A stretch of 64,000 nucleotides of DNA, taken from contig NC_010524.1 in the NCBI RefSeq assembly GCF_000019785.1, positions 372,001 through 436,000 on the forward strand, read 5' to 3'. Made by a program: the position numbers and the translations under genes. Positions within the stretch are counted from its first letter, which is position 1, and each line of letters begins with the position of its first letter. Below are positions 35,485-49,095 of the stretch, piece by piece. Source of the DNA: Leptothrix cholodnii SP-6. Lineage in GTDB: Bacteria; Pseudomonadota; Gammaproteobacteria; Burkholderiales; Burkholderiaceae_C. Under the pieces are notes generated by a model. It saw nothing but the letters and a program-made list of their open reading frames with translations. It was not told the DNA's origin and did not search any database.

Positions 35485-36567
35485 TCAGTGGCGCGTGCCG
35501 AGGTAGCGCTTGCGCCAGAAGAAGGCGCCCAGCCCGACTGCCACGCTGGCCATCAGCGCCATCGCGATCCAGAAGCCGGTGTTGCTGTGGATCAGCGGCA
35601 GGAAATCGAAGTTCATGCCGAAGATGCCGGTGATCAGGTTCAGCGGCAGGAAGATCGCGGTCAGCACGGTGAGCGTGCGCATGATGTCGTTGGTGCGCTG
35701 GCCGAGCGCCGAGAAGTGCATCTGCATCGCGCTTTCGGACGACGATTCGAGCCGCCGCACGTGGCTCAGCACCCGTTCGATGTGTTCGAGCACGTCGCGT
35801 GAGCGCACCCGCAGCAGTTCGCGCTCGCGCGCGGCCTGGCTGTCCTTGGCCGGGGGCCACTCGTCGAGCGCGTCGATCCACTCCTGCATCGCGCTGCGCT
35901 GGTCTTCGCAGATGTCCTCGAGCTGATGCAGGCTGTTGCGCGATTCGAGCAGCGCCTGCCAGTTCCGGTGGCGGCTGCGCGGGCCGAGCAGCTTGTTCTG
36001 CAGCGTGTCGAGCTGGCGGCTGAGCAGCCGGCGCAGCTCGAGGTATCCGTCCACCATGTGGTTGACGATGCGCAGCATCAGGTCGGCCGGGCTGGCGGGC
36101 AGGCGGCTCGTGCCACCCGAGACGGGCTGGATCTGGGTCAGGCGCTGGGCGAAGAACTCGCGCACCGGGCAGTCGGCCGGGTGCACGGTCAGCAGCACGC
36201 GGTCGAACACCGCAAAGCCGACCGGATGGGTGTCGATCGCCTGCAGCGCCTGCATCGCCTGGGCGGTGCTTTCGGGCGTGGGCGGGCCATTGCTGCCGGG
36301 GGCTGCGGCCAGGCGACGGAACACCAGCAGGTCGTACCACGAGGTGTAGTCGTAGTGCGAGGGCAGGTGCTGGTTGAGCAGGTCGGAGATGTGCAGGTCG
36401 ACCAGGCTGCCGCCCGTCCAGCGGTGCAGCGCCGCCTGCACCTGCGCCACCTGGACCTCGAACTCGCGCCGCGGGCAGGCCAGCCAGAGGTGGCCGCCCG
36501 GCGGCAGCTGGTCGGGCCAGGCGTCGAGTTCGACGCAGCCGCTGTCGTCGATCAGGAACGCGCGCAT
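35485..36567 (-). CDS. corA: CorA family magnesium/divalent cation transporter
   Basis: CorA forms a pentameric channel for Mg2+ in the inner membrane. The 360-residue product has the long acidic/helical cytoplasmic domain (about 1-290) and two C-terminal transmembrane helices. The signature GMN follows the first of these (GIFGMNFDFLP, about 318-328), ending with a basic tail (WRKRYLGTRH). The loop after GMN reads LIHSNTG rather than the common MPEL, which occurs in divergent members (ZntB/CorA-like), so the exact metal is uncertain. It begins 16 bp after hemB on the same strand. Confidence 0.92.
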   Translation of the reverse strand: MRAFLIDDSGCVELDAWPDQLPPGGHLWLACPRREFEVQVAQVQAALHRWTGGSLVDLHISDLLNQHLPSHYDYTSWYDLLVFRRLAAAPGSNGPPTPESTAQAMQALQAIDTHPVGFAVFDRVLLTVHPADCPVREFFAQRLTQIQPVSGGTSRLPASPADLMLRIVNHMVDGYLELRRLLSRQLDTLQNKLLGPRSRHRNWQALLESRNSLHQLEDICEDQRSAMQEWIDALDEWPPAKDSQAARERELLRVRSRDVLEHIERVLSHVRRLESSSESAMQMHFSALGQRTNDIMRTLTVLTAIFLPLNLITGIFGMNFDFLPLIHSNTGFWIAMALMASVAVGLGAFFWRKRYLGTRH

Positions 36568-36583
36568 CGGGTCGGGACGATCC

Positions 36584-37678
<1,095 letters not shown>

Positions 37679-37696
37679 TCAGTGTGAGCCCTGATC

Positions 37697-37724
37697 TTGC
37701 ACAGGTCCATTGCGCTGCTACACT
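37697..37724 (+). promoter_or_regulatory. Sigma-70-type promoter of the candidate sRNA
   Basis: TTGCAC (37697-37702) and TACACT (37719-37724) are separated by 16 bp, close to consensus. A start about seven bases on would fall near 37731. It points away from hemB into a stretch with no plus-strand gene. Confidence 0.6.
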
Positions 37725-37730
37725 CGTTTC

Positions 37731-37843
37731 CGAGCGATGCGCCGCAAGGTGCTCGTTCCCTGCTTTTCCTCCCTGAGCAGGTGCCTTACCGTGTTGACAG
37801 CGTTAAGGCTTTGCGGCCCCAGCACAGCTGGGGCTCTTTTTTT
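37731..37843 (+). ncRNA. Candidate small RNA, unclassified
   Basis: About 113 nt lie between a good promoter and a strong terminator, with no open frame of note and no plus-strand gene downstream. The predicted RNA can fold. GCCGCAA (37741-37747) pairs with TTGCGGC (37811-37817) to close a multi-hairpin domain. Inside it, CCTGCT and AGCAGG form a stem with loop TTTCCTCCCTG, and GCCTTA pairs with TAAGGC. The exposed CCTCCC loop is complementary to Shine-Dalgarno sequences, which would suit an antisense regulator of translation. It lacks SRP RNA and 6S RNA hallmarks. The class is unknown, and the 5' end is inferred from the promoter only. Confidence 0.55.
37816..37843 (+). terminator. Intrinsic terminator of the candidate sRNA
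   Basis: GCCCCAGC (37816-37823) and GCTGGGGC (37827-37834) form an 8-bp stem with loop ACA. After TC there are seven T (37837-37843). It works on the plus strand only; the minus strand reads a purine-rich tail. Confidence 0.85.
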
Positions 37844-37946
37844 GCCTGTTCGATCTTGATCGGCGCTTCAGGCCGTGGCGCTGATGCGCCCGCCCGGGTG
37901 TCACGGCGAGCCGCCGGCGCGGCCCCTTGGACGGACGCGATGGGCG

Positions 37947-38774
37947 CTATCGATGGCTCGGAACGGCGCCCCGCGTGGCCGGGTGCAGTCCGCCGCCTGC
38001 CGATGCGCCAGGATGACCGATGTCGTGGGTGGTCACGTCAGCACCATCGAGCGAGTTCGGCTGGGTGGCGTGCAGTTCGTCGAACCAGGTGCTGCGCGGC
38101 GGCTCCCTGGAACCGGGCGACTCGTCGTCGGCGTCAGCGGGAACCCGGCCGCGCAGACGCCCCCCCGAGCCGTGGAGCGGCTGCTCCAGCGGGCTGGTAT
38201 CGGGCCCGGCGTCGCGCTCGTCCGACTCGGTGTCGGGAGCGAAGGCCTTGCGGACGGCTGAAGGATCCGGCAGCAGCGCCTCGTTCCAGACGTGCAAGGG
38301 AATCCCCGCTGCCCGCAGCACGCGCTCGACCCGCAGGTGACGCTTGCGTGCCCGCTCGGTCTCGACGCGCTCGGACTGTCGAACTTCCACCACCGCCAGC
38401 ACATTGGAGGCCGAGTCGCAGATCATCAGGTCGACACACACATGTCCGACACGGCGCAGCCACTCGACATACGAGTGGCGTGTCGGTACCTTGATGAAGT
38501 GCGAGATCGGCACCTGCGCCAGGATCAGGTGATCCGGCAGGGCGCGGCTCAGGACTTCGTAAGCGCGCTGGTGGCGCACGGTCAGCACACGGGTGGCATC
38601 GGGCGGCCAGCCGATGACCGTGTCGACGGCATCCAGGGTCCGTGGCCGGCCGGCCGGTGGCGCGGAAGCCTTGTTCACGTGGCTGCGTCGCCATGCCCAA
38701 TAGAGCAAGGCGACGCCGATGGCCGACAGCGCGACCAGAATGAAGGGTGTTGATTCCAGAACCGAGAAATCCAT
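37947..38774 (-). CDS. Membrane-anchored DUF2726-like protein
   Basis: A 275-residue protein with one N-terminal transmembrane helix (about 11-29, FILVALSAIGVALLYWAW). A domain (about 60-175) resembles DUF2726, a restriction-endonuclease-like fold, with VDLMICD, LAVVEVRQSERVE and a following ERARKRHLRVERVLRAAGIPLHVW region. The D...E-x-R pattern is close to the PD-(D/E)XK core but the lysine position is not clear, so nuclease activity is uncertain. The last 95 residues are disordered-looking (Asp/Gly/Pro/Ser). The frame opens with GTG directly before ATG 38774; I use the ATG. It is downstream of ffh by 127 bp on the same strand. Confidence 0.72.
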   Translation of the reverse strand: MDFSVLESTPFILVALSAIGVALLYWAWRRSHVNKASAPPAGRPRTLDAVDTVIGWPPDATRVLTVRHQRAYEVLSRALPDHLILAQVPISHFIKVPTRHSYVEWLRRVGHVCVDLMICDSASNVLAVVEVRQSERVETERARKRHLRVERVLRAAGIPLHVWNEALLPDPSAVRKAFAPDTESDERDAGPDTSPLEQPLHGSGGRLRGRVPADADDESPGSREPPRSTWFDELHATQPNSLDGADVTTHDIGHPGASAGGGLHPATRGAVPSHR

Positions 38775-38900
38775 CACTGCAAGTTTGCCTGGGGAACCAG
38801 GAACGTCAATCCCGTCAAGGATGTGATGAATGTAACAGTCTCGATGAATTTGATGAGCGGCCTGTTCCCCGGCGTTGCGAAAAAACTGATACCGGCGAGT

Positions 38901-40268
38901 TCACCGGCCCATGCCGGGGAAGCCGCGCTTGGCACCGCCGAAGCGCTTCATCATCTTCATCAGGCCACCGCCCTTCATCTTCTTCATCATGTCGCGCATC
39001 TGCTCGAACTGGTTGAGCATGCGGTTGACTTCCTGCACCTGCACGCCGGCACCGGCGGCGATGCGGCGCTTGCGGCTGGCCTTGATCAGGTCGGGCTTGC
39101 GGCGTTCGAGCGGCGTCATCGAATTGATCATGCCCTCCATCCGGCGCACGTCCTTCTCGGCCTTGCCCATGTCGGCCTGGCCGGCCTTGGCGGCCATCTC
39201 GGCCGGCAGCTTCTCGAGCAGGCTCGACAGCCCGCCCATCTTCTTCATCTGGCTGAGCTGCGACAGGAAGTCGTTCAGGTCGAAGGCATCGCCGCTCTTG
39301 ATCTTGTCGGCCAGTTTCTGCGCGGACTGCATGTCCACGCCCTTCTGTACCTCCTCGACCAGCGCCACGATGTCGCCCATGCCGAGCACGCGGCCGGCGT
39401 GGCGGTCGGCGTCGAAGACCTCCAGGCCGTCGATCTTCTCGGACACGCCGGCGAACTTGATCGGCGCGCCGGTGATGCTGCGCACCGACAGCGCCGCGCC
39501 ACCCCGCGAGTCGCCGTCGAGCTTGGTCAGCACGATGCCGGTCAGCGGCAGCGCCTCCTTGAAGGCGCGGGCGGTGTTGATGGCGTCCTGGCCCTGCATC
39601 GCGTCGACCACGAACAGCGTCTCGATCGGGGTGAGCGTGGCGTGCAGGTCCTTGATCTCGGCCATCAGCGCTTCGTCGATCGCCAGTCGGCCGGCGGTGT
39701 CGACCAGCAGCACGTCGAAGTGGTGCTTGCGGGCGTAGTCGATCGCGGCCAGCGCGATGTCGCGCGGCTTCTGGTCGCCCTGGCTCGGGAACCACTCGGC
39801 GCCGGCCTGCCTCGTCACCGTCTTGAGCTGCTCGATGGCGGCCGGGCGGTAGACGTCGGCCGAGACCGTCAGCACCTTCTTCTTGCGTCGCTCGATCAGG
39901 TGCTTGGCCAGCTTGGCGGTGGTGGTGGTCTTGCCCGCGCCCTGCAGGCCGGCCATCAGGATCACCGCCGGCGGCTGCACCGTGAGGTTGATGTCGGACA
40001 CCCCCTCGCCCATGGTGGCGGCGAGCTCCTTGTGCACGATGCCGACCAGCGCCTGACCCGGGTTGAGCGAGCCGGCGACCTCCTGGCCGAGTGCCTTCTC
40101 CTTGACGCGGGCGATGAAGTCGCGCACCACCGGCAGGGCGACGTCGGCCTCGAGCAGGGCCATGCGCACTTCGCGCAGCATGTCCTGCACGTTGGATTCG
40201 GTGATGCGCGCCTGGCCGCGCATCGTCTTGACTAGTTTGGACAGGCGATCGGAAAGGGCGGATGCCAT
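38901..40268 (-). CDS. ffh: Signal recognition particle protein Ffh
   Basis: Ffh binds signal sequences and SRP RNA and targets membrane proteins to FtsY. The 455-residue product has the N domain (about 1-85), the GTPase G domain (about 100-295) with GLQGAGKTTTTAKLA, DVYRPAAIEQL, LLVDTAGRLA and TKLDGDSRGG, and the methionine-rich M domain (about 325-445) rich in MKKMGG/MRDMMKKMKGGG. ATG 40268 gives the standard MASALSDRLSK start. It diverges from the CcsA-like gene, as is common in betaproteobacteria. Confidence 0.97.
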   Translation of the reverse strand: MASALSDRLSKLVKTMRGQARITESNVQDMLREVRMALLEADVALPVVRDFIARVKEKALGQEVAGSLNPGQALVGIVHKELAATMGEGVSDINLTVQPPAVILMAGLQGAGKTTTTAKLAKHLIERRKKKVLTVSADVYRPAAIEQLKTVTRQAGAEWFPSQGDQKPRDIALAAIDYARKHHFDVLLVDTAGRLAIDEALMAEIKDLHATLTPIETLFVVDAMQGQDAINTARAFKEALPLTGIVLTKLDGDSRGGAALSVRSITGAPIKFAGVSEKIDGLEVFDADRHAGRVLGMGDIVALVEEVQKGVDMQSAQKLADKIKSGDAFDLNDFLSQLSQMKKMGGLSSLLEKLPAEMAAKAGQADMGKAEKDVRRMEGMINSMTPLERRKPDLIKASRKRRIAAGAGVQVQEVNRMLNQFEQMRDMMKKMKGGGLMKMMKRFGGAKRGFPGMGR

Positions 40269-40381
40269 CGGGGGTCCCGAAGTAGGTGCTGGAGGCCGGA
40301 AGGAGGGCGGGCGCACGCGTGTGGCGCCCGGCTTGGCGCCAGGCCGGCCGAGGCCGGGCAGCCCGAAAGTACACTGTGCGG

Positions 40382-41215
40382 GTGATTCTATCGAGCGACC
40401 CTTCCGTGTCTTCGTCCGTCTGGTTCGTCGTGCCTTCCGTGCTGGCCATGCTGGCTTACGCGATCGCTGCCCGGGGTGTCGGCGGCGCCTGGCCCTACCG
40501 TGCGTTGACGCTCGCCTGGGTGGCCCATGGCACGGCTTTCCTGACCCATCTGTTCGGCATCGGCCTGGCCGGTGACGGCGCCCGATTCGGCTTTGCGCCG
40601 GCCCTGTCGGCCACGGCCTGGCTGGTGCTGGCGGTGCACGCGGTCGAGAGCCGCTTCCTGCCGGTGCCGGCGGTGCGGCGCCTGCTGTCGGTGCTGGGGG
40701 GCGTGTCGGTGCTGCTGGCGCTGCTGTTCCCGGGCGAGGGGGCGATCCATTCCGGCTCGCCCTGGGCGCCGCTGCACTGGTTGCTCGGGCTGGCGTCCTA
40801 CGGCCTGTTCGGCGCGGCCGTGCTGCACGCGGCCTGGCTCGACCGGGCCGAGCGCGCCTTGCGGGCCCGCACCCTGCCGGCCGGTCCGAGCGGCCCGTTG
40901 CCGCTGCTGATGCTCGAGAAGCTGACCTTCCGCTTCGTCGCGGCCGGTTTCGTCGTGCTGTCGATCGCGGTGCTGCTGGGCGTCTGGTTCACGCCGGCCT
41001 GGCGCTGGGATCACAAGACCGTGTTCTCGATGCTGGGCTGGCTGGTGTTCGCCGGTCTGCTCGGCGGGCGCCAGATCTTCGGCTGGCGCGGCCGGCGCGC
41101 CACCCGCTGGCTCTATGTCGGCACCGGCCTGCTGCTGCTGGCCTATGTGGGGTCGCGCTTCGTGTTCGAGGTGCTGCTGCATCGTTCGGCAACGATGGCG
41201 GGGCTGGGCTCGTGA
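40382..41215 (+). CDS. CcsA-like cytochrome c assembly membrane protein
   Basis: A 277-residue polytopic protein with about eight transmembrane segments. It has the CcsA/YpjD family order: a long tryptophan-poor N-terminal half, the haem-handling motif region HWLLGLASYGLFGAAVLHA, and WRWDHKTVFSMLGWLVF near the end, equivalent to the conserved WDPK-type signature. Members encoded opposite ffh are thought to handle haem or act in membrane protein assembly, but the role is not settled. The start is a GTG at 40382 (a second GTG at 40406 is possible) with no good Shine-Dalgarno. A TACACT box at 40370-40375 would place transcription start at or next to the codon. Overlaps the next gene by GTGA. Confidence 0.85.
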   Translation: MILSSDPSVSSSVWFVVPSVLAMLAYAIAARGVGGAWPYRALTLAWVAHGTAFLTHLFGIGLAGDGARFGFAPALSATAWLVLAVHAVESRFLPVPAVRRLLSVLGGVSVLLALLFPGEGAIHSGSPWAPLHWLLGLASYGLFGAAVLHAAWLDRAERALRARTLPAGPSGPLPLLMLEKLTFRFVAAGFVVLSIAVLLGVWFTPAWRWDHKTVFSMLGWLVFAGLLGGRQIFGWRGRRATRWLYVGTGLLLLAYVGSRFVFEVLLHRSATMAGLGS

Positions 41216-41472
41216 GGGTGCTCTGGTGGATCCTGCTGGGCCTGGCGGCGGTCTGGCTGTTCAAGAGCTGGCGTCGCCGCATCGATCGTGCCGACGAGCC
41301 GGCCGCGCCGCCACCGACCCGGCCGGCGCCGCCCACGCTGCCGCTCGAGATGGTGCGCTGCGCCCACTGCGGCGTGCACCTGCCGTCCAGCGAGGCGATC
41401 CAGTCCGCCGGCCTGCCGTATTGCAGCCCCGCGCACCGTGACGCCGGCCCGCGCTCACCGGCGCGAGGTTGA
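41212..41472 (+). CDS. PP0621 family small membrane protein
   Basis: An 86-residue protein with one N-terminal helix (about 4-19, LWWILLGLAAVWLFKSW). After a Pro-rich linker comes the PP0621-type motif MVRCAHCGVHLPSSEAI with a CxxC pair and a later GLPYCSPAHR, a layout suited to binding a metal ion. The start GTG overlaps the stop of the CcsA-like gene, and pilS begins six bases after the stop. This CcsA-PP0621-pilS order recurs in betaproteobacteria. Function is not known. Confidence 0.87.
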   Translation: MRVLWWILLGLAAVWLFKSWRRRIDRADEPAAPPPTRPAPPTLPLEMVRCAHCGVHLPSSEAIQSAGLPYCSPAHRDAGPRSPARG

Positions 41473-41478
41473 ATCGTG

Positions 41479-43559
41479 ATGCCTCCTCGCGGCCCGATGG
41501 GCTTGCCGCCTTTTGTCGATTCCGACCTGCCGCCGCGCCAGGCCGGGCGTGCGGCCGTGCGGCGCGAGTCGTGGTTTGCCGGCCTCGGTGCCGGCGCCGA
41601 TTCGACCCGGCCGCAGGAAGAGGACGAACCCCGCGCGCCGGACCCTGTTCAGCCGCCGCGTCGCCGCCTGGCCTGGCCGGGCCGGCCGGCGGCCGACAAG
41701 TCGATCCCGCTGCCCGACACCGTGCCGGCCGACCTGTTCCAGGCGCCTGCGCCGCCAGCGCCCGAGCCCGCGGCGGCGCCGACCCGCCCGCCCAGGTCCG
41801 GCCCGCCGACCGAAGCCCCGGCCGATTCGCAGCGCGACGAATCCATCCTGCGCGCCGAAGCGGACACCACGCCGCCGAAGGCCTTCCAGCGCATCTTCCG
41901 CGGCTTCGTCGTGGCCCGTGCGCTGCTGGGCGTGCTGCTGCTGGCGATGCAGGGCGTCATCACCGTCTATGCGAGCGTCGGCCCGTCGTTGTCGGGGCTG
42001 GCGGTGTGTGCCGCCTACAGCCTGAGCAGCCTGTGGCTGCTGGCGCAGGTCGAGATGCACTGGCCGCCGCGACTCGGCCCGGCGCTCGGCGCCGGCGGCC
42101 AGCTGCGGCGCCGCTGGGTGCTGGTGACGGTCGGGGTCGATCTGCTGTGTTTCTCGCTGCTGCTGGTGGCGACCGCGCAGGGGCCGCTCAACATCGGCGC
42201 CTTGCTGCTGCTGCCGGTGCTGATGGCCGGGGCGCTGATGCCGCGCCGGGCCGGCGTGGCGGTGGCGGCCGGCGTGGTGATCGTCATGCTGGCGGGCGCC
42301 TGGTGGCGGGTGCTGGCCGGGGCCGAGATGGCGGCCCAGCTCACCCAGGCCGGCATGTCGGGCGCCGTGGTGTTCGCGATGGCGCTGCTGACCACCGAGA
42401 TGGCCGAGCGGCTGGCGCGCCAGGAGGTCACCGCCCGCAGCACCCTCGAGCTGGCGCGCCAGCAGGCGCTGCTCAACCGCCTGATGATCGAGGAGATGCA
42501 GGACGGCGTGATGGTGGTCGACCGCATCGGCCACGTGCGTGCCGCCAACCCGGCGGCGATGGCGCTGATCGGCGCACCGCAGGGCCGCCGTTTTGCCGCC
42601 TTCGACCTGCAGGAGCACGAGGCCTGGTTGCCGTTGTGGACGGCGCTCGAGCGCGGTTATGCGCACGGCATCTGGCCCGAGGGCGGCGAAGAGATCAGCC
42701 TGCAGCTCAACCAGGGCCCGCACATCGAGGCGCGTGGCCTGCGCGTGCGCATGCGCTTCACGCGGCGCCGCGATGCCCGCTCGGGCGAGGCGCTGTGCGT
42801 GCTGTTCCTCGAGGACCTGCGCATGCTGCGGGCCCGCGCACGGCAGGAGAAGCTGGCTGCGATGGGCCGGGTCTCGGCCGGCATCGCGCACGAGATCCGC
42901 AATCCGCTGGCCGCCATCTCGCAGGCCAATGCCTTGCTGGCCGAGGACCTCACCGTGCCGGCGCAGCGCCAGCTCGCGCGCATGGTGGCCGACAACGTCG
43001 AGCGCCTGCAGCGCATCGTCGACGACGTGATGGAGGTCGCCCCTGGCGCGCCGCGTGATGCCCCCGCGATCGACCTGCCGTTGCAGGTGCAGGCCCTGTG
43101 CGCCGAATGGGCCCGCACCGCCGGCCTGCCGCAGGCCGGCCAGAGCCCGCTGCGGGTCGACGTGGACGAGGGTGTCATGGCCGTCAAGTTCGATCCCGAC
43201 CACCTGCGCCGGGTGCTCGTCAACCTGCTCGAGAACGCCCTGCGCCACGGCAGCGGCCGCCCCGATGCGCTGTGGGTGCAGGTGCAGTCGCGCGGCACCG
43301 ACGAGGTGGTGCTGTCGGTGGCCAGCGATGGTGCGCCGATCGCCGGCGATGTCGAGCCCTACCTGTTCGAGCCCTTCTTCTCCACCCGCAGCCGCGGCAG
43401 CGGGCTGGGCCTGTACATCTGCCGCGAGCTGTGCGAGCGCTACGGCGCCACCATCGAATACCGCCCGCGTGGCGCGGGTGCCCGCCATCGCAACGTGTTT
43501 GTCCTGACCCTGCCGCGCAGGGTGCCGGTGCCGATGTCGGCGCGCCAACCGAAGTTTTC

Positions 43560-43563
<4 letters not shown>
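41479..43563 (+). CDS. pilS: Two-component sensor histidine kinase PilS
   Basis: PilS senses membrane pilin level in Pseudomonas and phosphorylates PilR. The 694-residue product has an unusually long Pro/Ala-rich cytoplasmic N-terminus (about 1-135), six transmembrane helices (about 140-310), and a PAS-like domain (about 340-440, EMQDGVMVVDRIGHVRAANPAAMALIG). The HisKA site is His471 in GIAHEIRNPLAAISQA, and the HATPase domain has NLLENALRHG and SGLGLYICRELCERYG. GAGG lies ten bases before ATG 41479. It overlaps pilR by ATGA. No pilin gene is in view, so the target is inferred from homology. Confidence 0.93.
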
Positions 43564-45124
<1,561 letters not shown>

Positions 45125-45128
<4 letters not shown>

Positions 45129-45754
45129 CACCCGGGTGCGGCATGCGCCGCAGCGGCGCATGGTCACGTGGCTGGCATCGCGATGCGCGCCGGGTGCCGA
45201 GCCCGAACTTCGGGTCGCGGCCGGTGGGTGCATCGATCGATCTGGCGGTGGTGCATTCGATCAGCCTGCCGCCCGGCGTGTACGGCGGTGACGCGATCGA
45301 GCGCTTCTTCACCAACCGGCTCGACCCGGCCGCGCATCCCTATTTCGCCACCCTTGCCGGACTGCAGGTGTCGGCCCATTTCGTCATCCGGCGCGATGGC
45401 GAACTGCTGCAGTTCGTCGATGTGCGCGAGCGTGCCTGGCATGCCGGCGCATCGAGTTGGCGGGGCCGTTCCAACTGCAACGACCACAGCCTGGGCATCG
45501 AGCTCGAAGGGCTCGAGGGGCAGCGTTTCGAGCCCGCGCAATACCGCGTGCTGGCGGGCCTGCTGCGCGATGCACGCACGGCCTGGCCGCTGCGGGAGGT
45601 GGTCGGTCACGAGCACATCGCACCGGGGCGCAAACACGATCCCGGCGCCGGTTTCGACTGGTGCCGGCTGGCCCGTCATCTGCGCGGCGCGCGCCTGTGG
45701 GTGCCCGCCGAGGTGCTCGCCCAGCCGTGCCGTGCGGTCGTGCGCAGGGCCTGA
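45125..45754 (+). CDS. ampD: 1,6-anhydro-N-acetylmuramyl-L-alanine amidase AmpD
   Basis: AmpD cleaves recycled anhydromuropeptides in the cytoplasm and thereby keeps AmpR-controlled beta-lactamase genes off in many bacteria. The 209-residue product has the amidase 2 zinc sites: His in DLAVVHSISLPP, and the late His/Asp in VGHEHIAPGRKHDPGAGFDW. Other family features are GGDAIERFFTNRLD, VSAHFVIRRDGEL and NDHSLGIELEG. There is no signal peptide, as expected for AmpD. The ATG overlaps the pilR stop (ATGA). No ampR or beta-lactamase gene is nearby. Confidence 0.95.
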
Positions 45755-45793
45755 AATGCAAGAGCCGCGCTGCTGCGCCGATTCGCACGCCGC

Positions 45794-45840
45794 ACACTAG
45801 CGCTAGTGCTTCGACGTGGTTTTGGCACTAGATGTAGTGC
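45794..45840 (+). promoter_or_regulatory. Pair of NrdR boxes upstream of nrdAB
   Basis: Two 16-bp near-palindromes fit the NrdR box (consensus ACACWATATATWGTGT type): ACACTAGCGCTAGTGC at 45794-45809 and GCACTAGATGTAGTGC at 45825-45840. Their starts are 31 bp apart, about three helical turns, the spacing known for NrdR pairs. NrdR represses ribonucleotide reductase genes when (d)ATP is high. A TTATCC sequence just downstream (45849-45854) may be part of the core promoter. Confidence 0.85.
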
Positions 45841-45883
45841 TCTCCGTGTTATCCTTTCGCCCAGACAAGCCACTGCCCATGTG

Positions 45884-46097
45884 GCCCGGCACCGCCTCTC
45901 GAAGGCCTCGCCGGGCGCTGTCCGATTGATGCGGCAGGGGTTGCCTCCGGGCTTTCGTCCGCTTGGCGGGCAGCCCATTCCTGGCGCTTGTCGCCACTCT
46001 GTTTCACGCCTGCCTCGCGCTGAGTTTCTTGGTGCGTGCGGGCATTTTTTTGCCGCGACGGCTGGCCGTCGCGGTGCAGGTCCTGAGCCGATCAGGA
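45884..46097 (+). other. Structured untranslated leader of nrdA
   Basis: Between the NrdR boxes and nrdA lie about 275 bp without a convincing gene but with several hairpins. GCCCGGC (45884-45890) pairs with GCCGGGC (45910-45916), with GCCT/AGGC nested inside. CCGCGACGG (46053-46061) pairs with CCGTCGCGG (46066-46074). TCCTGA (46081-46086) pairs with TCAGGA (46092-46097). The last ends eight bases before AAGGAG. A T7 run lies at 46045-46051. I do not recognise a known riboswitch. Confidence 0.5.
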
Positions 46098-46115
46098 CCG
46101 ATGCAAGGAGATCCG

Positions 46116-48992
<2,877 letters not shown>

Positions 48993-49095
48993 TCGTGGCG
49001 CAGCGCAGCGCCTCACTTGCATGGTTTGCCATGTCAATAAGTGCTTGGTGTTTCGACACAACATTCAGATAATTCAAGCTGTTAGGAAGTCAGAC

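Noticed and set aside
37731-37843. SRP (4.5S) RNA or 6S RNA as identity for the candidate sRNA, prompted by nearby ffh
   Set aside because: The GGAA tetraloop and GGUCAGG-type core of SRP RNA are absent. The transcript is much shorter than 6S RNA and lacks its long double-stranded rod with a central bubble.
45841-46115. Cobalamin riboswitch in the nrdA leader
   Set aside because: No B12 box could be found, and the enzyme downstream is the cobalamin-independent class Ia type, so the leader is left as unclassified structure.
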